Assembly: GCF_040273735.1 (NCBI RefSeq) | Contig: NZ_JBELZM010000014.1 | Location: 69,175-133,174 of the forward strand | From: Solibacillus sp040273735 | GTDB lineage: Bacteria; Bacillota; Bacilli; Bacillales_A; Planococcaceae | Length of the DNA: 64,000 nucleotides | Direction: 5' to 3' | In this document: piece by piece, positions 36,176 to 45,347 of the stretch | Position numbering within the stretch: position 1 is the stretch's first letter | How the letters are laid out: every line of letters begins with the position of its first letter | Position numbers and translations under genes: made by a program | The notes under the pieces: model-generated | Databases searched by the model: none | Told to the model about the DNA's origin: nothing | What the model saw: only the letters and a program-made list of their open reading frames with translations

Positions 36176-37663
36176 TTATTCAGGTTTAATATCCAGTAAT
36201 TCTTTCGCCTTTAAAATTTGAGGATCTTCATTTTTCAGCTTTTCGCTAATTGCATCCATTAAGGCATATGTTGTATCACCTGTTAAAATACCTGTCACTT
36301 CTAATTCATTATCCTGTTGATACGCTTTTATTGCAGCTTCAGTCTCTTCATCGAATTGAGTATCGACTTTACCCGGCTCATATCCCAAAACTTCCAGAAT
36401 ACGTTCAGCTGTTTTGATTGACGCATGATTGGCATCCTGTTCATATTGCTGGCTCGGATCGATATATGGTAATGAAGCATAATCCGGATAGTCAACTTTC
36501 ACATCTGGTGCAATTCCTTTTTCATTCACCCAGTTACCGTCTGGAGTTAACCATTTGCCTGTTGTGAACTTCAAGTTTGCTCCGTCTTCCATATAAATGA
36601 TTTCCTGCATTGTCCCTTTACCAAAGGAATTTAATCCAACGACTTGGGCACCTGCAGATTCTTTTAGTGCACCTGCCAAAATTTCAGAAGCAGAAGCACT
36701 TCCTTCATCAATTAATACTGTTACCGGAAGCTTATATTTAGAACGATTGTCCGCGGTTACAATTTGAGGCGTTTCATCTCGTTCTTGAATTTGAACAATT
36801 GTCTTCCCTTCTTCAACAAACAAATTTGAAATATCGATTGCTGCCTTTAAATAGCCGCCTGGATTTTGGCGTACATCTAAAACAATCCCTTTCATCCCTT
36901 GTTTTTCATATTCAATTAGCAGTTTTTCCAGTTCTACTGCTGTTTTTTCACTGAAAGAAGTAATTTGGAAGTGTGCGATTCCATCTTCATCAATATCACC
37001 ATACACAGTTTCTACAGGGATATCATCACGCACGATTGTCATATCAAAGCTTTCTGCATCTCCACGTTGAATAGTCAGAGTGACTTCAGAACCTTTTTCA
37101 CCGCGAATCAGCAATACAGCTTCTGTAGAACTCATACCTTTGACGCTTTTCCCGTCAACCGCCAGTACCATATCTTTCGGTTGTAAACCGGCTTTTTCGG
37201 CAGGTGTATTTTTAATTGGGGAAACAATCATTATATATCCATTTCGTTCTTGGATTTCCGCACCAATTCCTTGAAAACTTGAAGACAGGCTTTCATTAAA
37301 TGAACTTGCCTCATCTTTATTCATATAATCAGAATAAGGGTCACCCAATGCATCAAACATTCCGTTGATAGCACCATATACCACTTCTTCTTCATCTATG
37401 TCTTCATAATATTTTTGCTGAAGCGCATCATACGCATCGTAAAGTTTTTTGAATTCCGCCCGTTCAGCCGGTTCCTTTACATCCACAACTTTCTTTTCGC
37501 CGAATGTTAATGCAAAAATTGTTAAACCGGCTGTACATAAAATTGTCAGGAAAATGACCATTATGAATGCAAATGGTTTCATTCGTAAATATTTCCCTGC
37601 CGGCTTTGTAATTTGCTCTTCGTTTAAACCGTTTTGATCCTCATCTCTTTTTTGTTCATCCAT
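36176..37663 (-). CDS. ctpA: Carboxy-terminal processing protease CtpA/CtpB (S41)
   Basis: 495 aa. One N-terminal membrane anchor (about residues 31-53), a PDZ domain (GIGAEIQERNGYIMIVSPIK...), the S41 protease with Ser in DEGSASASEIL and Lys in NSFGKGTMQE, and a C-terminal peptidoglycan-binding-like domain (VDTQFDEETEAAIKAYQQ). Extracellular serine protease; the CtpB paralogue acts in sporulation signalling in B. subtilis. GTGGTGA RBS. Which Ctp paralogue this is remains open. Confidence 0.92.
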   Translation of the reverse strand: MDEQKRDEDQNGLNEEQITKPAGKYLRMKPFAFIMVIFLTILCTAGLTIFALTFGEKKVVDVKEPAERAEFKKLYDAYDALQQKYYEDIDEEEVVYGAINGMFDALGDPYSDYMNKDEASSFNESLSSSFQGIGAEIQERNGYIMIVSPIKNTPAEKAGLQPKDMVLAVDGKSVKGMSSTEAVLLIRGEKGSEVTLTIQRGDAESFDMTIVRDDIPVETVYGDIDEDGIAHFQITSFSEKTAVELEKLLIEYEKQGMKGIVLDVRQNPGGYLKAAIDISNLFVEEGKTIVQIQERDETPQIVTADNRSKYKLPVTVLIDEGSASASEILAGALKESAGAQVVGLNSFGKGTMQEIIYMEDGANLKFTTGKWLTPDGNWVNEKGIAPDVKVDYPDYASLPYIDPSQQYEQDANHASIKTAERILEVLGYEPGKVDTQFDEETEAAIKAYQQDNELEVTGILTGDTTYALMDAISEKLKNEDPQILKAKELLDIKPE

Positions 37664-37785
37664 TTCTAATTCACCACTCTCATATTTACACTGTCTGATG
37701 TCACACTATACCAATAATATCAGTTTACAAGCGACTAGAAAAGGATAGACGTCAATTTTTTTATTTCATTTCATATTAAATAGGA

Positions 37786-37825
37786 AAAAGCAGCGAAATC
37801 CGCCGTAAAGCGGCCTCGCTGCTTG
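37786..37825 (-). terminator. Terminator after the DUF6612-like lipoprotein gene
   Basis: Minus-strand stem AAGCAGCGA ... TCGCTGCTT with an inner GCCGC/GCGGC stem, then T5. Confidence 0.8.
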
Positions 37826-37830
37826 AATTG

Positions 37831-38676
37831 TTATTGGGTTTTAGCTTCATTTATAACATCATTCGGTACATTGATCTCTTTTACTTCATCAAATTTAGAA
37901 TAGACAATGTTCGCATCATTTTCAATCGTTGTTTCCTGACCTTCGACATCTGTGATGATTTTCAGGTCCATATCCATTTCTTTTATATCAAATGTATCTT
38001 TCGCAACAACAATATTATATTGTGAATCTTCAAAGGACATATTCTCAAGAATTTCTCCATTCATCTCCATTGATTCACCTAAGCTAGCACCCATCTGTGA
38101 AAGTATGAACTGCTTGAACTGGTCCCCTTCAATGTTCAGCGTCAATAAATAATTTTCATCATCCTGCTCGAAGCTGAAATCTTCGATAAATTGCTCCAGC
38201 TGTTCGAGTTGTTCTGACGCATCTGCCTGAGCACCTGTTTGCGCCAGAAGTTGTTCATATTGTTCATCCGGCATTTTTAGCCATTCATTCGAATCGCCAT
38301 TAAACAAGTAAAATCCATCTTCTTCTGTCATATACATTTCTATCGGCATTTCCATTTTATCATCGCCCATATCCATCTTAACTGTTCCTTTTGAATACAT
38401 CGCCATCGGATTTTGCTGAATATCCATTGCTAAATTTGAGTTGCTCGTCATTTCCATCGTCTGACCGTCCATCACGAAACTCGTCACTTGATCCATTTTT
38501 GTTTCTGCATGAACACTTTTCAAATTTTGCTGGCGCTGCATAGCATTTTCATAAACTTGCTGTAATGTTAAATTGGCTTCGCTATCTGTACCTTCAACCG
38601 GTTCTGCTGTATCTCCGCAGCCTGCAACAAGTGCAATCGATAATGTTGACATCGCAAATAAGTATCGTTTTTTCAA
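37831..38676 (-). CDS. Lipoprotein, DUF6612-like
   Basis: 281 aa. Lipoprotein signal with lipobox VAGC, then a Met-, Asp- and Glu-rich beta-strand domain with SVHAETKMDQ and the repeating KMDMGDDKMEMPIEMYM region. The pattern fits DUF6612/LolA-like extracytoplasmic lipoproteins of Bacillales, possibly lipid-carrying. TTG start with AGGAAGGG about 11 bases upstream. The unusually high methionine content (about 28 residues) is notable. Function unknown. Confidence 0.75.
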   Translation of the reverse strand: MKKRYLFAMSTLSIALVAGCGDTAEPVEGTDSEANLTLQQVYENAMQRQQNLKSVHAETKMDQVTSFVMDGQTMEMTSNSNLAMDIQQNPMAMYSKGTVKMDMGDDKMEMPIEMYMTEEDGFYLFNGDSNEWLKMPDEQYEQLLAQTGAQADASEQLEQLEQFIEDFSFEQDDENYLLTLNIEGDQFKQFILSQMGASLGESMEMNGEILENMSFEDSQYNIVVAKDTFDIKEMDMDLKIITDVEGQETTIENDANIVYSKFDEVKEINVPNDVINEAKTQ

Positions 38677-38828
38677 ATGATTTCAACCCTTCCTAGGTAA
38701 ACTTCCCTTATCCATACCCTAATTTGGTGTAATAAAATCTTTTATATTGGATTAAAATTAAATGAAATTCATTATGGATTGGTAATATTGTATGGTTAGA
38801 GCGCATTTTTTTAGGAATGACGGATAAA

Positions 38829-38861
38829 ATAAAAAGTGTCTACAGGCATAGACACTTTTTA
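38829..38861 (-). terminator. Terminator after the HEPN-like gene
   Basis: Perfect 12-base arms (38831-38842 and 38849-38860), AAAAAGTGTCTA, six-base loop, T-run. Confidence 0.85.
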
Positions 38862-38865
38862 TTGT

Positions 38866-39324
38866 TCACCAATTTAACTTAATACCGTATTGTTCATTTA
38901 AGAACACATGCAATTCTTTGTACGTGCAAAGTGCTATTCCGATGACAATTTCGTTTTCATTCATGTCTTTTTCGATTCTGAGATTATTATCAAAAATATG
39001 AAAGTTCATCGGCAAAGCTTTAATATCCACACTAATATTATGTGCTGCTTTGTTGCGCCAATAATTGAGTAACCACAAGTTTTCGAACAAATTCTGCTCG
39101 ATTAAGCCTAATGCATAAACAGAATATACTTTAGTGCTGTAATTGGAGCTCGCCATAGGGATATAGGTTGTCTGATCCTTGAAGCTTCGTACTTTCGGCA
39201 GCTTTTCCTGAATCAAATGGTTAATGGCATTTTCACAAAACAAACTAACCGTGACAATATTCGCTAACGGATCCACTGTGCTTGAGATTCGATCAATAAA
39301 TTTCTTCGCTACTTCCTGACTCAT
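38866..39324 (-). CDS. HEPN-like helical protein
   Basis: 152 aa, soluble and helical. The motif YWRNKAAHN matches the RX4-6H signature of HEPN domains (Arg, four residues, His), seen in RNases and toxin or defence proteins. Start ATG 39324 has AAGGAG with a good gap; the frame could extend to 39357 without one. No MNT nucleotidyltransferase antitoxin or other obvious partner is adjacent. Function unknown; possibly a catalytically relaxed HEPN or DUF4145-like protein. Confidence 0.6.
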   Translation of the reverse strand: MSQEVAKKFIDRISSTVDPLANIVTVSLFCENAINHLIQEKLPKVRSFKDQTTYIPMASSNYSTKVYSVYALGLIEQNLFENLWLLNYWRNKAAHNISVDIKALPMNFHIFDNNLRIEKDMNENEIVIGIALCTYKELHVFLNEQYGIKLNW

Positions 39325-39630
39325 CCCCTCACTCCTTTTTAATTTTTTGACCGTCATCTTATGTGCTTTAAAATTGTCGGTATCTCAGTTTGCCCACAAC
39401 ACAAATTCGATATGCCAAATAGCCGCTAAGAAAATTTTTGTAAGTTTTCATTTTGTTTTTATTTGAAACATAAAAAAACGCATCATAATTGTATGACGTG
39501 TAAAATCAATGCTACTCATTTTCTAAAAGTTTATTCATCACGGTTACGAACGTGTTTAACTATCCATGAGATGCCGATTGGGCTCCTGTTTTCTCATTTA
39601 CACCCAAAAAGGATTAAAATTCTATATACA
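39325..39630. other. Intergenic region between the HEPN-like gene and deoD terminator
   Basis: About 305 bases carrying only the HEPN-like gene's own upstream signals. No RBS-preceded frame or recognisable RNA found. Confidence 0.5.
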
Positions 39631-39675
39631 AAAAAGCACTTAATAAGCGAAATTAGGCCTATTAAGTGCTTTTGA
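39630..39675 (-). terminator. Terminator after deoD
   Basis: Minus-strand arms AAAAGCACTTAATA / TATTAAGTGCTTTT flanking a GC-containing loop, followed by T-run. Confidence 0.85.
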
Positions 39676-39683
39676 TTTTGTTA

Positions 39684-40391
39684 TTAGTCTTGAATTGCTG
39701 CTTCCAACGCAATAACCATCATGTCATTGAACGTAGTTTGACGTTCTTCTGAAGTTGTTACTTCACCAGTCAGGATATGGTCAGATACTGTTAATACAGT
39801 TAAAGCTTGACGACCGAATTTCGCTGCTAATGTATATAGTGCTGATGTTTCCATTTCAACAGCTAATACGCCATATTGCGCTAATTTTTCGTTTTGTGCT
39901 TCGTCAGAATAGAACATATCCGCCGTAAAGATATTTCCTACACGTACGTTTAAGTTCGCTTCTTTTGCAGCATTGTAAGCTTTTAGTAATAGATCGAAGT
40001 CTGCAGTTGGTGCATAGTCGATTGTACCGCCGAAAACAACTCGGTTCATGTTTGAGTCTGTAGATGATGTTTGAGCAATAATAACGTCACGTACTTTCAC
40101 GTCTTTTTGAATTGCACCACAAGTACCTACACGGATTAGTTTTTGTACACCGTATTCTTGCATTAATTCAGTCGCATAAATCGAAATTGATGGTACACCC
40201 ATGCCTGTCCCTTGTACAGAAATGCGTTTCCCTTTATACGTACCTGTGTAGCCAAGAATATTACGTACTTCGTTATACTGTACAACATCTTCTAAAAATG
40301 TTTCTGCAATATATTTTGCACGTAGTGGATCTCCTGGTAATAGTACAATTTCTGCAATGTCGCCTTTTTTGGCATTAATATGAACGCTCAT
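39684..40391 (-). CDS. deoD: Purine nucleoside phosphorylase, DeoD type
   Basis: 235 aa, normal length. Family motifs: GDPLRAKYIAE (phosphate loop), GMGVPSISIY, RVGTCGA, VEMETSALY, and the catalytic Asp in TVSDHILTGE. It cleaves purine nucleosides with phosphate. ATG 40391 has AAGAGG upstream; the open frame extends to 40448 but covers the promoter region. Likely controlled by CcpA through the cre-like site in its promoter. Confidence 0.95.
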   Translation of the reverse strand: MSVHINAKKGDIAEIVLLPGDPLRAKYIAETFLEDVVQYNEVRNILGYTGTYKGKRISVQGTGMGVPSISIYATELMQEYGVQKLIRVGTCGAIQKDVKVRDVIIAQTSSTDSNMNRVVFGGTIDYAPTADFDLLLKAYNAAKEANLNVRVGNIFTADMFYSDEAQNEKLAQYGVLAVEMETSALYTLAAKFGRQALTVLTVSDHILTGEVTTSEERQTTFNDMMVIALEAAIQD

Positions 40392-40423
40392 CAAAAAACC
40401 TCTTTTCATCATAATTCTTTTAA

Positions 40424-40452
40424 ATTGTAAACGTTTTCGTATAAACATTCAA
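40424..40452 (-). promoter_or_regulatory. deoD promoter overlapped by a cre-like site
   Basis: Minus-strand TTGAAT (40447-40452), 17-base spacer, TACAAT (40424-40429). The near-palindrome TTGTAAACGTTTTCGT (40425-40440, plus strand) matches the CcpA cre consensus except for one end position, and sits over the spacer and -10 box, a repressing location. Confidence 0.6.
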
Positions 40453-40581
40453 TCGTTAGACGTCTTGCTTCACAAAAAAATTTGCATAAAAAACAAAAAT
40501 TGGACAAAATAATGAATTATTTTACGAAGGTTCGTCCTATTTCACTATACCCCATTTGGCGTATTGCATGCAAAACATCGC

Positions 40582-40806
40582 TTATACTGAAAATTTATTT
40601 TCATATAAGTCCCATAATTGATCAAAGGCACCTATTGTCAAATATTCATCGGATTGAAACTCAATATAATTAGTTAATTCTTCAAAGCTGTCGGACATTT
40701 TTGGAAAGGCATGATCAAGAAACATGCTTTCGGCAAAACGCACCTTTTCGTCCGACCACTCTCCCCCTCTAAATGTTAGTGCAAAATGATAAAATGATTT
40801 TTTCAA
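40582..40806 (-). CDS. yozE: YozE family protein (UPF0346)
   Basis: 74 aa. SFYHFALTFRGG at the start and AFDQLWDLYE near the end are the YozE/SAM-like family pattern; small soluble helical protein of unknown role. Start is TTG 40806 with AGGAGGGG four bases before it. An ATG at 40827 would add seven residues that are not family-like. Confidence 0.85.
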   Translation of the reverse strand: MKKSFYHFALTFRGGEWSDEKVRFAESMFLDHAFPKMSDSFEELTNYIEFQSDEYLTIGAFDQLWDLYENKFSV

Positions 40807-40908
40807 AATTTCCCCTCCTTTATACATTTTTTCACAATAAATAGTGTAAATTTCCCATTCATGTAGTAAAATAGTTAAATATTGATTTTTCAGAAAGTGG
40901 TGAATTAT

Positions 40909-42687
40909 TTGCGAAAGAGCAAGAAAACTATACCTGACAAAGAGAAACTAAGAAAAAACCCTATTAAACCGAAAGCCCTATTTCACTTCTTTCACCTAAT
41001 ACGAGGGAAAATTTTAATTACTTTCACTATTCTAATGGCAATTATTATCTCTATGCAAATTTTGTCGTATATTAATATAACAAACTTGGAAAATAACTTG
41101 CGGGAATTTGCAGAAGAAAATTTAAAACAGCAAATGCATATTAATAGTTTAGCTTCCGATATTGCGAAGCTTTCAAGTCATGAACAAACTTACTTAATTA
41201 CAGGAGACGAAAAATTTCTTCAATTATATGAAGAGACAAAGGAACGGATACATACAAATTTAACATCTGTTGAAACTTCATTTAAAAATCAGGATGAAGA
41301 GCTTAAAATCGTCGGGTTAATCCAGCAGTTCTACGCTAATTATTTATCCTATTCTAAATCGACAATTGAAGTCCGTCAAAAATATGGCTATGAAAATGCC
41401 GCTAAACTTTTTGCAAATAGCGGAAGCCAAAACTTTAAAGCATATATTGATGAAAACACAGGCAAACTGATTCAAATACTTGAAAAGCGCAATGAAAAAA
41501 CCATTTCAGACTTGGAACAGTTTGCATTCGCCTCTAAAATAATGATTTCTGCCTTAACAGGAGTTGCTGTTATTTTAACAATTTCCTTAGGTTATATTTT
41601 ATCGAAATCAATCCGGAGAAATACGAAAAAAATCAATGAATCGATTCTGGATATCGCCAAGGCTGGCGGTGATTTAACACGCCGCGTAAATGTTAAAACA
41701 AAGGACGAATTTTCAATTATAGGAGATTCCACGAATATTTTAATCGACTCGATTTCTGCATTGGTTAAACGCGTTTCAAACCTTGCCGATAATGTTTCCG
41801 GAAGTTCGCAGGAATTAATGGCCCTTGCAGATGATAACGCTCGAACAATTGATTTTATTGCTGATTCTACGATGAACATAGCGAGCGACAGCAGTGAAAT
41901 TCTAAACAGTATCGGGAATGCCGGTAATGAAATGCAGAAATTGGAACAATCGATGCACGTATTGGACGAAAGAGCACGTGAAGTTCAGCAAGCTGCATCT
42001 GAAATGAAAGTAGCTGCGCATCAAGGAAGCAGATCGGTAAATCATTCATCAATTGTCATGCTTGAAATCGAGGAAACAATGGCAACAACTTCTGATACGG
42101 TAGAAAAATTAGGGGAAAAATCAAAAAATATTACTTCAATTATTGGTACAATTACAGCGATTGCCGAACAAACAAACTTACTTGCTTTAAATGCGGCAAT
42201 CGAGGCTGCTCGGGCAGGAGAACATGGACGAGGTTTTGCCGTTGTAGCGGCTGAAGTTCGTAAACTTGCAGAACAATCCCAAAAGGCAGCAAAAGAAGTT
42301 TCGTCAATAGTTGGATCTATTCAAACAGAGGTCAAGTCCATTATCGAGCAAAATCACACAGGTGTAGAAAAAGTAATCCTTGGTGTGGAAGTGACGAATG
42401 AGACGACCAATTCTCTACAAAATATTTTACTGCAAACAGAAAAAACATCTGATATTTTAACACAGATGGTTGCTCAAATTGAACAGACTCTAAATAATAG
42501 TCACGGTGTAACAACTTCGTTCGTACATGTCGCTGCCATTGCAGACAATACTGCTGTCAATACGGAACGCAGTGCAGCTGCCGCATCTCAAGGATCTGCT
42601 TCCATGGAAGAAATCAATGCATCCGCGGTGGAACTGGCTTCCCAAGCAGATCACCTGCGAAGTGTTGTTAACGAATTTAAAATCTAA
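40909..42687 (+). CDS. Methyl-accepting chemotaxis protein
   Basis: 592 aa from TTG 40909. Membrane helix near residues 25-47, an extracellular four-helix-like sensor (about 48-210), a second helix (about 212-235), HAMP, and a long cytoplasmic signalling domain with the conserved tip AIAEQTNLLALNAAIEAARAGE. It should feed CheA/CheW. The start is uncertain: GGTGA precedes TTG 40909 by 5 bases, while the frame opens at TTG 40882. Ligand unknown. Confidence 0.9.
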   Translation: MRKSKKTIPDKEKLRKNPIKPKALFHFFHLIRGKILITFTILMAIIISMQILSYINITNLENNLREFAEENLKQQMHINSLASDIAKLSSHEQTYLITGDEKFLQLYEETKERIHTNLTSVETSFKNQDEELKIVGLIQQFYANYLSYSKSTIEVRQKYGYENAAKLFANSGSQNFKAYIDENTGKLIQILEKRNEKTISDLEQFAFASKIMISALTGVAVILTISLGYILSKSIRRNTKKINESILDIAKAGGDLTRRVNVKTKDEFSIIGDSTNILIDSISALVKRVSNLADNVSGSSQELMALADDNARTIDFIADSTMNIASDSSEILNSIGNAGNEMQKLEQSMHVLDERAREVQQAASEMKVAAHQGSRSVNHSSIVMLEIEETMATTSDTVEKLGEKSKNITSIIGTITAIAEQTNLLALNAAIEAARAGEHGRGFAVVAAEVRKLAEQSQKAAKEVSSIVGSIQTEVKSIIEQNHTGVEKVILGVEVTNETTNSLQNILLQTEKTSDILTQMVAQIEQTLNNSHGVTTSFVHVAAIADNTAVNTERSAAAASQGSASMEEINASAVELASQADHLRSVVNEFKI

Positions 42688-42689
42688 TA

Positions 42690-42730
42690 TAAAAAACTCG
42701 CTCATGGGACATTCCATAAGCGAGTTTTTC
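42690..42730. terminator. Bidirectional terminator between MCP and msrB
   Basis: Arms AAAAACTCGCT (42692-42702) and AGCGAGTTTTT (42719-42729) with extra pairing in the loop. Confidence 0.85.
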
Positions 42731-43158
42731 TATTCAAACAATGATTTATATTCACCGTAGCCTTCTTTTTCGAGGTCCTCTACCGGAATAAAGCGTAATG
42801 CTGCAGAATTGATGCAATATCGCAATCCGCCTAATTCTTGCGGACCATCCGGAAATACGTGACCTAAATGGGAATCGGCTGTTTTACTGCGGACTTCCAC
42901 ACGACGCATACCGTGCGACGTATCAAAATGCTCGGTTACCTCTACTTTCTCAATCGGCTTTGAAAATGATGGCCAGCCACAGCCTGCATCATATTTGTCT
43001 TCTGAACTGAAAAGAGGCTTTCCTGAAATGATATCCACATAGATACCATCTTCGAAAACGTCATTGTATTCGTTGCGGAATGGAGGTTCCGTTCCTTGGT
43101 TTTGCGTAACATGATACTGCATTTCTGTTAACTCTTTTAAACGTTGCTCTTTATTCAT
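42730..43158 (-). CDS. msrB: Peptide methionine-R-sulfoxide reductase MsrB
   Basis: 142 aa. Family core YDAGCGWPSF, VRSKTADSHLGHVFPDGP and the catalytic cysteine in RYCINSAALRF. It reduces the R-epimer of methionine sulfoxide. No CxxC pairs for structural zinc. The ATG begins directly after the msrA stop with GGGGGGC as RBS, so the two are co-translated in an operon and together repair both epimers. Confidence 0.95.
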   Translation of the reverse strand: MNKEQRLKELTEMQYHVTQNQGTEPPFRNEYNDVFEDGIYVDIISGKPLFSSEDKYDAGCGWPSFSKPIEKVEVTEHFDTSHGMRRVEVRSKTADSHLGHVFPDGPQELGGLRYCINSAALRFIPVEDLEKEGYGEYKSLFE

Positions 43159-43686
43159 TTATTTCGCCCCCCAGTATTTTTCAATAAATCCTGCACGCCC
43201 TGAACCAACCGAATAGCGTTCGTAGTGTGCCGGGTTCTTCTTATAGTAGTGCTGATGATAATCTTCTGCAGCGTAAAATGGCTTCGCTTCAAGAATTTTA
43301 ACGGCAATCGGTGATTTGAATTTTCCGCTTGCCTCAAGTTTGGACTTGGATAATTCGGCAATCTGCTTTTGGACATCATCATGGCAAAAAATCGCCGTTG
43401 AATATGATTCGCCACGATCATAGAATTGACCGCCCGCATCTGTCGGATCGATCAGTGTCCAATAAAGTTCAACCAGTTTTTCGTATGGATAAATTTCAGG
43501 ATCAAACGTAATTTGAACTGCCTCAAGATGGCCCGTTGTTTCACTGCATACTTGTTCGTATGTCGGGTTCTCGACATGCCCGCCCGTATAACCGGAAACG
43601 ACTTCTATAATACCGGGCTGTTGATCAAACGGCTTTACCATACACCAAAAGCAGCCCCCTGCAAATGTTGCTTTTTCAAATGCCAT
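43159..43686 (-). CDS. msrA: Peptide methionine-S-sulfoxide reductase MsrA (operon copy)
   Basis: 175 aa. GCFWC motif with catalytic Cys 12, GYTGGHVENPTYEQV, DPTDAGGQFYDRGESY and AEDYHQHYY. Clearly homologous to the stand-alone copy at 7689, yet diverged through the middle of the chain. Immediately precedes msrB; AGGAGG RBS before ATG. Position next to ypmS and ypmR matches the B. subtilis order. Confidence 0.95.
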   Translation of the reverse strand: MAFEKATFAGGCFWCMVKPFDQQPGIIEVVSGYTGGHVENPTYEQVCSETTGHLEAVQITFDPEIYPYEKLVELYWTLIDPTDAGGQFYDRGESYSTAIFCHDDVQKQIAELSKSKLEASGKFKSPIAVKILEAKPFYAAEDYHQHYYKKNPAHYERYSVGSGRAGFIEKYWGAK

Positions 43687-43702
43687 TTAAATTACCTCCT
43701 AT

Positions 43703-44275
43703 TTACTTCGTCTGGTTTGGAATAACTACTTCCAACTCTATTTTATCATTCGGTAAATCAATTTCCTTCGCCCGCACTCTGGAACCACTTGCGATATTTA
43801 TGCGCGACAGATCCACATAAATTTCTTCGTCATTTGGTTTCACCGTAATCCAATTCGGAAAAGCAACCGCATCGTCAATCATTTTCAGAACGGTTTTCGG
43901 AGGAATATTTACCTTGCCGACGTGGACAGCTTCTTGATTAAGTGTAATATTACCGTTATTTACAACAGGAATGAAGTCCATCTGAATCGGCAACTCGATA
44001 TTAAAAACAGTTAATGTACTGTATAAATAAATTTTATCATCCACTGTCAGCTCTACCGGAACTGGTGACTGGTTCATAGCTTCTGATAAATATTGTTTTG
44101 CGATTGCTTCAAATTCTTTAGCTGTCGTTTCCACAGTCAATATATTGCCCTCGATAGGGAGTGGTGGCTGTTCTGTTCCTTGTTCAACGTCAGCAGTTAT
44201 TAAATAGAGCAATGTGGCAAATGTAATGAGAACTGCTCCAGCCAATAATAAAAATGCGACTTTCCATTTGTTCAT
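43703..44275 (-). CDS. ypmS: YpmS family protein
   Basis: 190 aa. N-terminal membrane anchor (about residues 5-27), then an extracytoplasmic domain with FEAIAKQYLSEAMNQSPVPV and AVAFPNWITVKPNDEEIYVDL, as in YpmS/DUF2140. Function unknown. Start ATG 44275 has GGAG at 7 bases; the frame opens 15 bases earlier. Overlaps or abuts ypmR by 4 bases. Confidence 0.85.
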   Translation of the reverse strand: MNKWKVAFLLLAGAVLITFATLLYLITADVEQGTEQPPLPIEGNILTVETTAKEFEAIAKQYLSEAMNQSPVPVELTVDDKIYLYSTLTVFNIELPIQMDFIPVVNNGNITLNQEAVHVGKVNIPPKTVLKMIDDAVAFPNWITVKPNDEEIYVDLSRINIASGSRVRAKEIDLPNDKIELEVVIPNQTK

Positions 44276-44279
44276 CTTC

Positions 44280-45191
44280 TCACTCCTCAAATCCTAATAA
44301 ACCGTCTGACATCTGCTCAATATCACATTGTTGCATTGTTTCAATGATGCGTTTTGTCATACGATCATATCCTGTGCTATTCGGATGAAAGAAGTCTACA
44401 TGATATACCATATCCTCATTTGAGACAAATAAATCCTCTACAGATACGAAACACGCATTTTCATCTGTGGCAGCAAGCTTTTCGATTTCATCATTCCATT
44501 CCGAAATAATCGGATCGAAAGGTGTAATCTCATCGACTACGATTGAAAAGGGATTATAAAATCCAACTAAAATAATTGGCGCATCAGGATTTACTTTACG
44601 AATTTCTGCAATGACTTGCTCGTAGCGTTCAGCAAATTTTGGCAATTCCTTATCAAACATAGACTTTTTCATTGAAAACAAATTCTTTTTAACTATTTTC
44701 ATTACATCATTGCCGCCGAGCGTAATCGTAATCAGATTAGCTTTTTGCAGCTCTTCTTCATAGTGGCCGCGTTCTAGTAAACTTAACAGCTGGTCACTGC
44801 GTCTACCATTTTTACCTCGATTATCGAGTTCCACTTCCTCTACCATCGCCCATTTTTCCAGCTCCTGCTGCAGACGAATCGTATAGCCATAATCCTGGGT
44901 TTCGTCTCCAACACCACGCGTAAGCGAATCACCTAATGCTAAATAGAAAACTGATTGTGCATCTTCTTCCTTACGATCAGACCAGTCTAGTTGAAATACA
45001 TCATTTATAATATCAAAAAAGCTCGTATTAATTGTTTCTCCGTTTTCGGCTTCTTTTTCTGATATAGACAACTCATTGTTATCTTTCGATGAATTGTCGG
45101 ATTGTTGTGCTTCTTCTATTTGTGGGTCAATTGTAACGGAGCATGCGGACAAGAAAATGACAGCTAATGATGTGAGTACTAACCGCCACAT
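44280..45191 (-). CDS. ypmR: GDSL-family lipase/esterase lipoprotein YpmR
   Basis: 303 aa. Lipoprotein signal (lipobox LSAC), then an SGNH hydrolase: block I LALGDSLTRGVGDE with Ser, block III LGGNDV, and block V DFFHPNSTGYD with the catalytic Asp and His. Extracellular acyl-hydrolase of unknown substrate. GGGGGAAG RBS. First gene of ypmR-ypmS-msrA-msrB. Confidence 0.9.
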   Translation of the reverse strand: MWRLVLTSLAVIFLSACSVTIDPQIEEAQQSDNSSKDNNELSISEKEAENGETINTSFFDIINDVFQLDWSDRKEEDAQSVFYLALGDSLTRGVGDETQDYGYTIRLQQELEKWAMVEEVELDNRGKNGRRSDQLLSLLERGHYEEELQKANLITITLGGNDVMKIVKKNLFSMKKSMFDKELPKFAERYEQVIAEIRKVNPDAPIILVGFYNPFSIVVDEITPFDPIISEWNDEIEKLAATDENACFVSVEDLFVSNEDMVYHVDFFHPNSTGYDRMTKRIIETMQQCDIEQMSDGLLGFEE

Positions 45192-45347
45192 GCAACTTCC
45201 CCCTTTTTATTTTGTTATTTCATTATAAAATATTTTCCCCACCTTTAGGAATGATTTGCCTATAAAAATAGTGATATATCAGAAAATATTTTTTACTTTA
45301 TAAAAAAAGTAATTCTAAAGTTAATACCCTTTAGAATTACCTTTTAA

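Noticed and set aside
38866..40391. HEPN-like gene as part of a toxin-antitoxin pair.
   Set aside because: The neighbours are deoD and a lipoprotein gene; no MNT or other antitoxin-like gene is adjacent.
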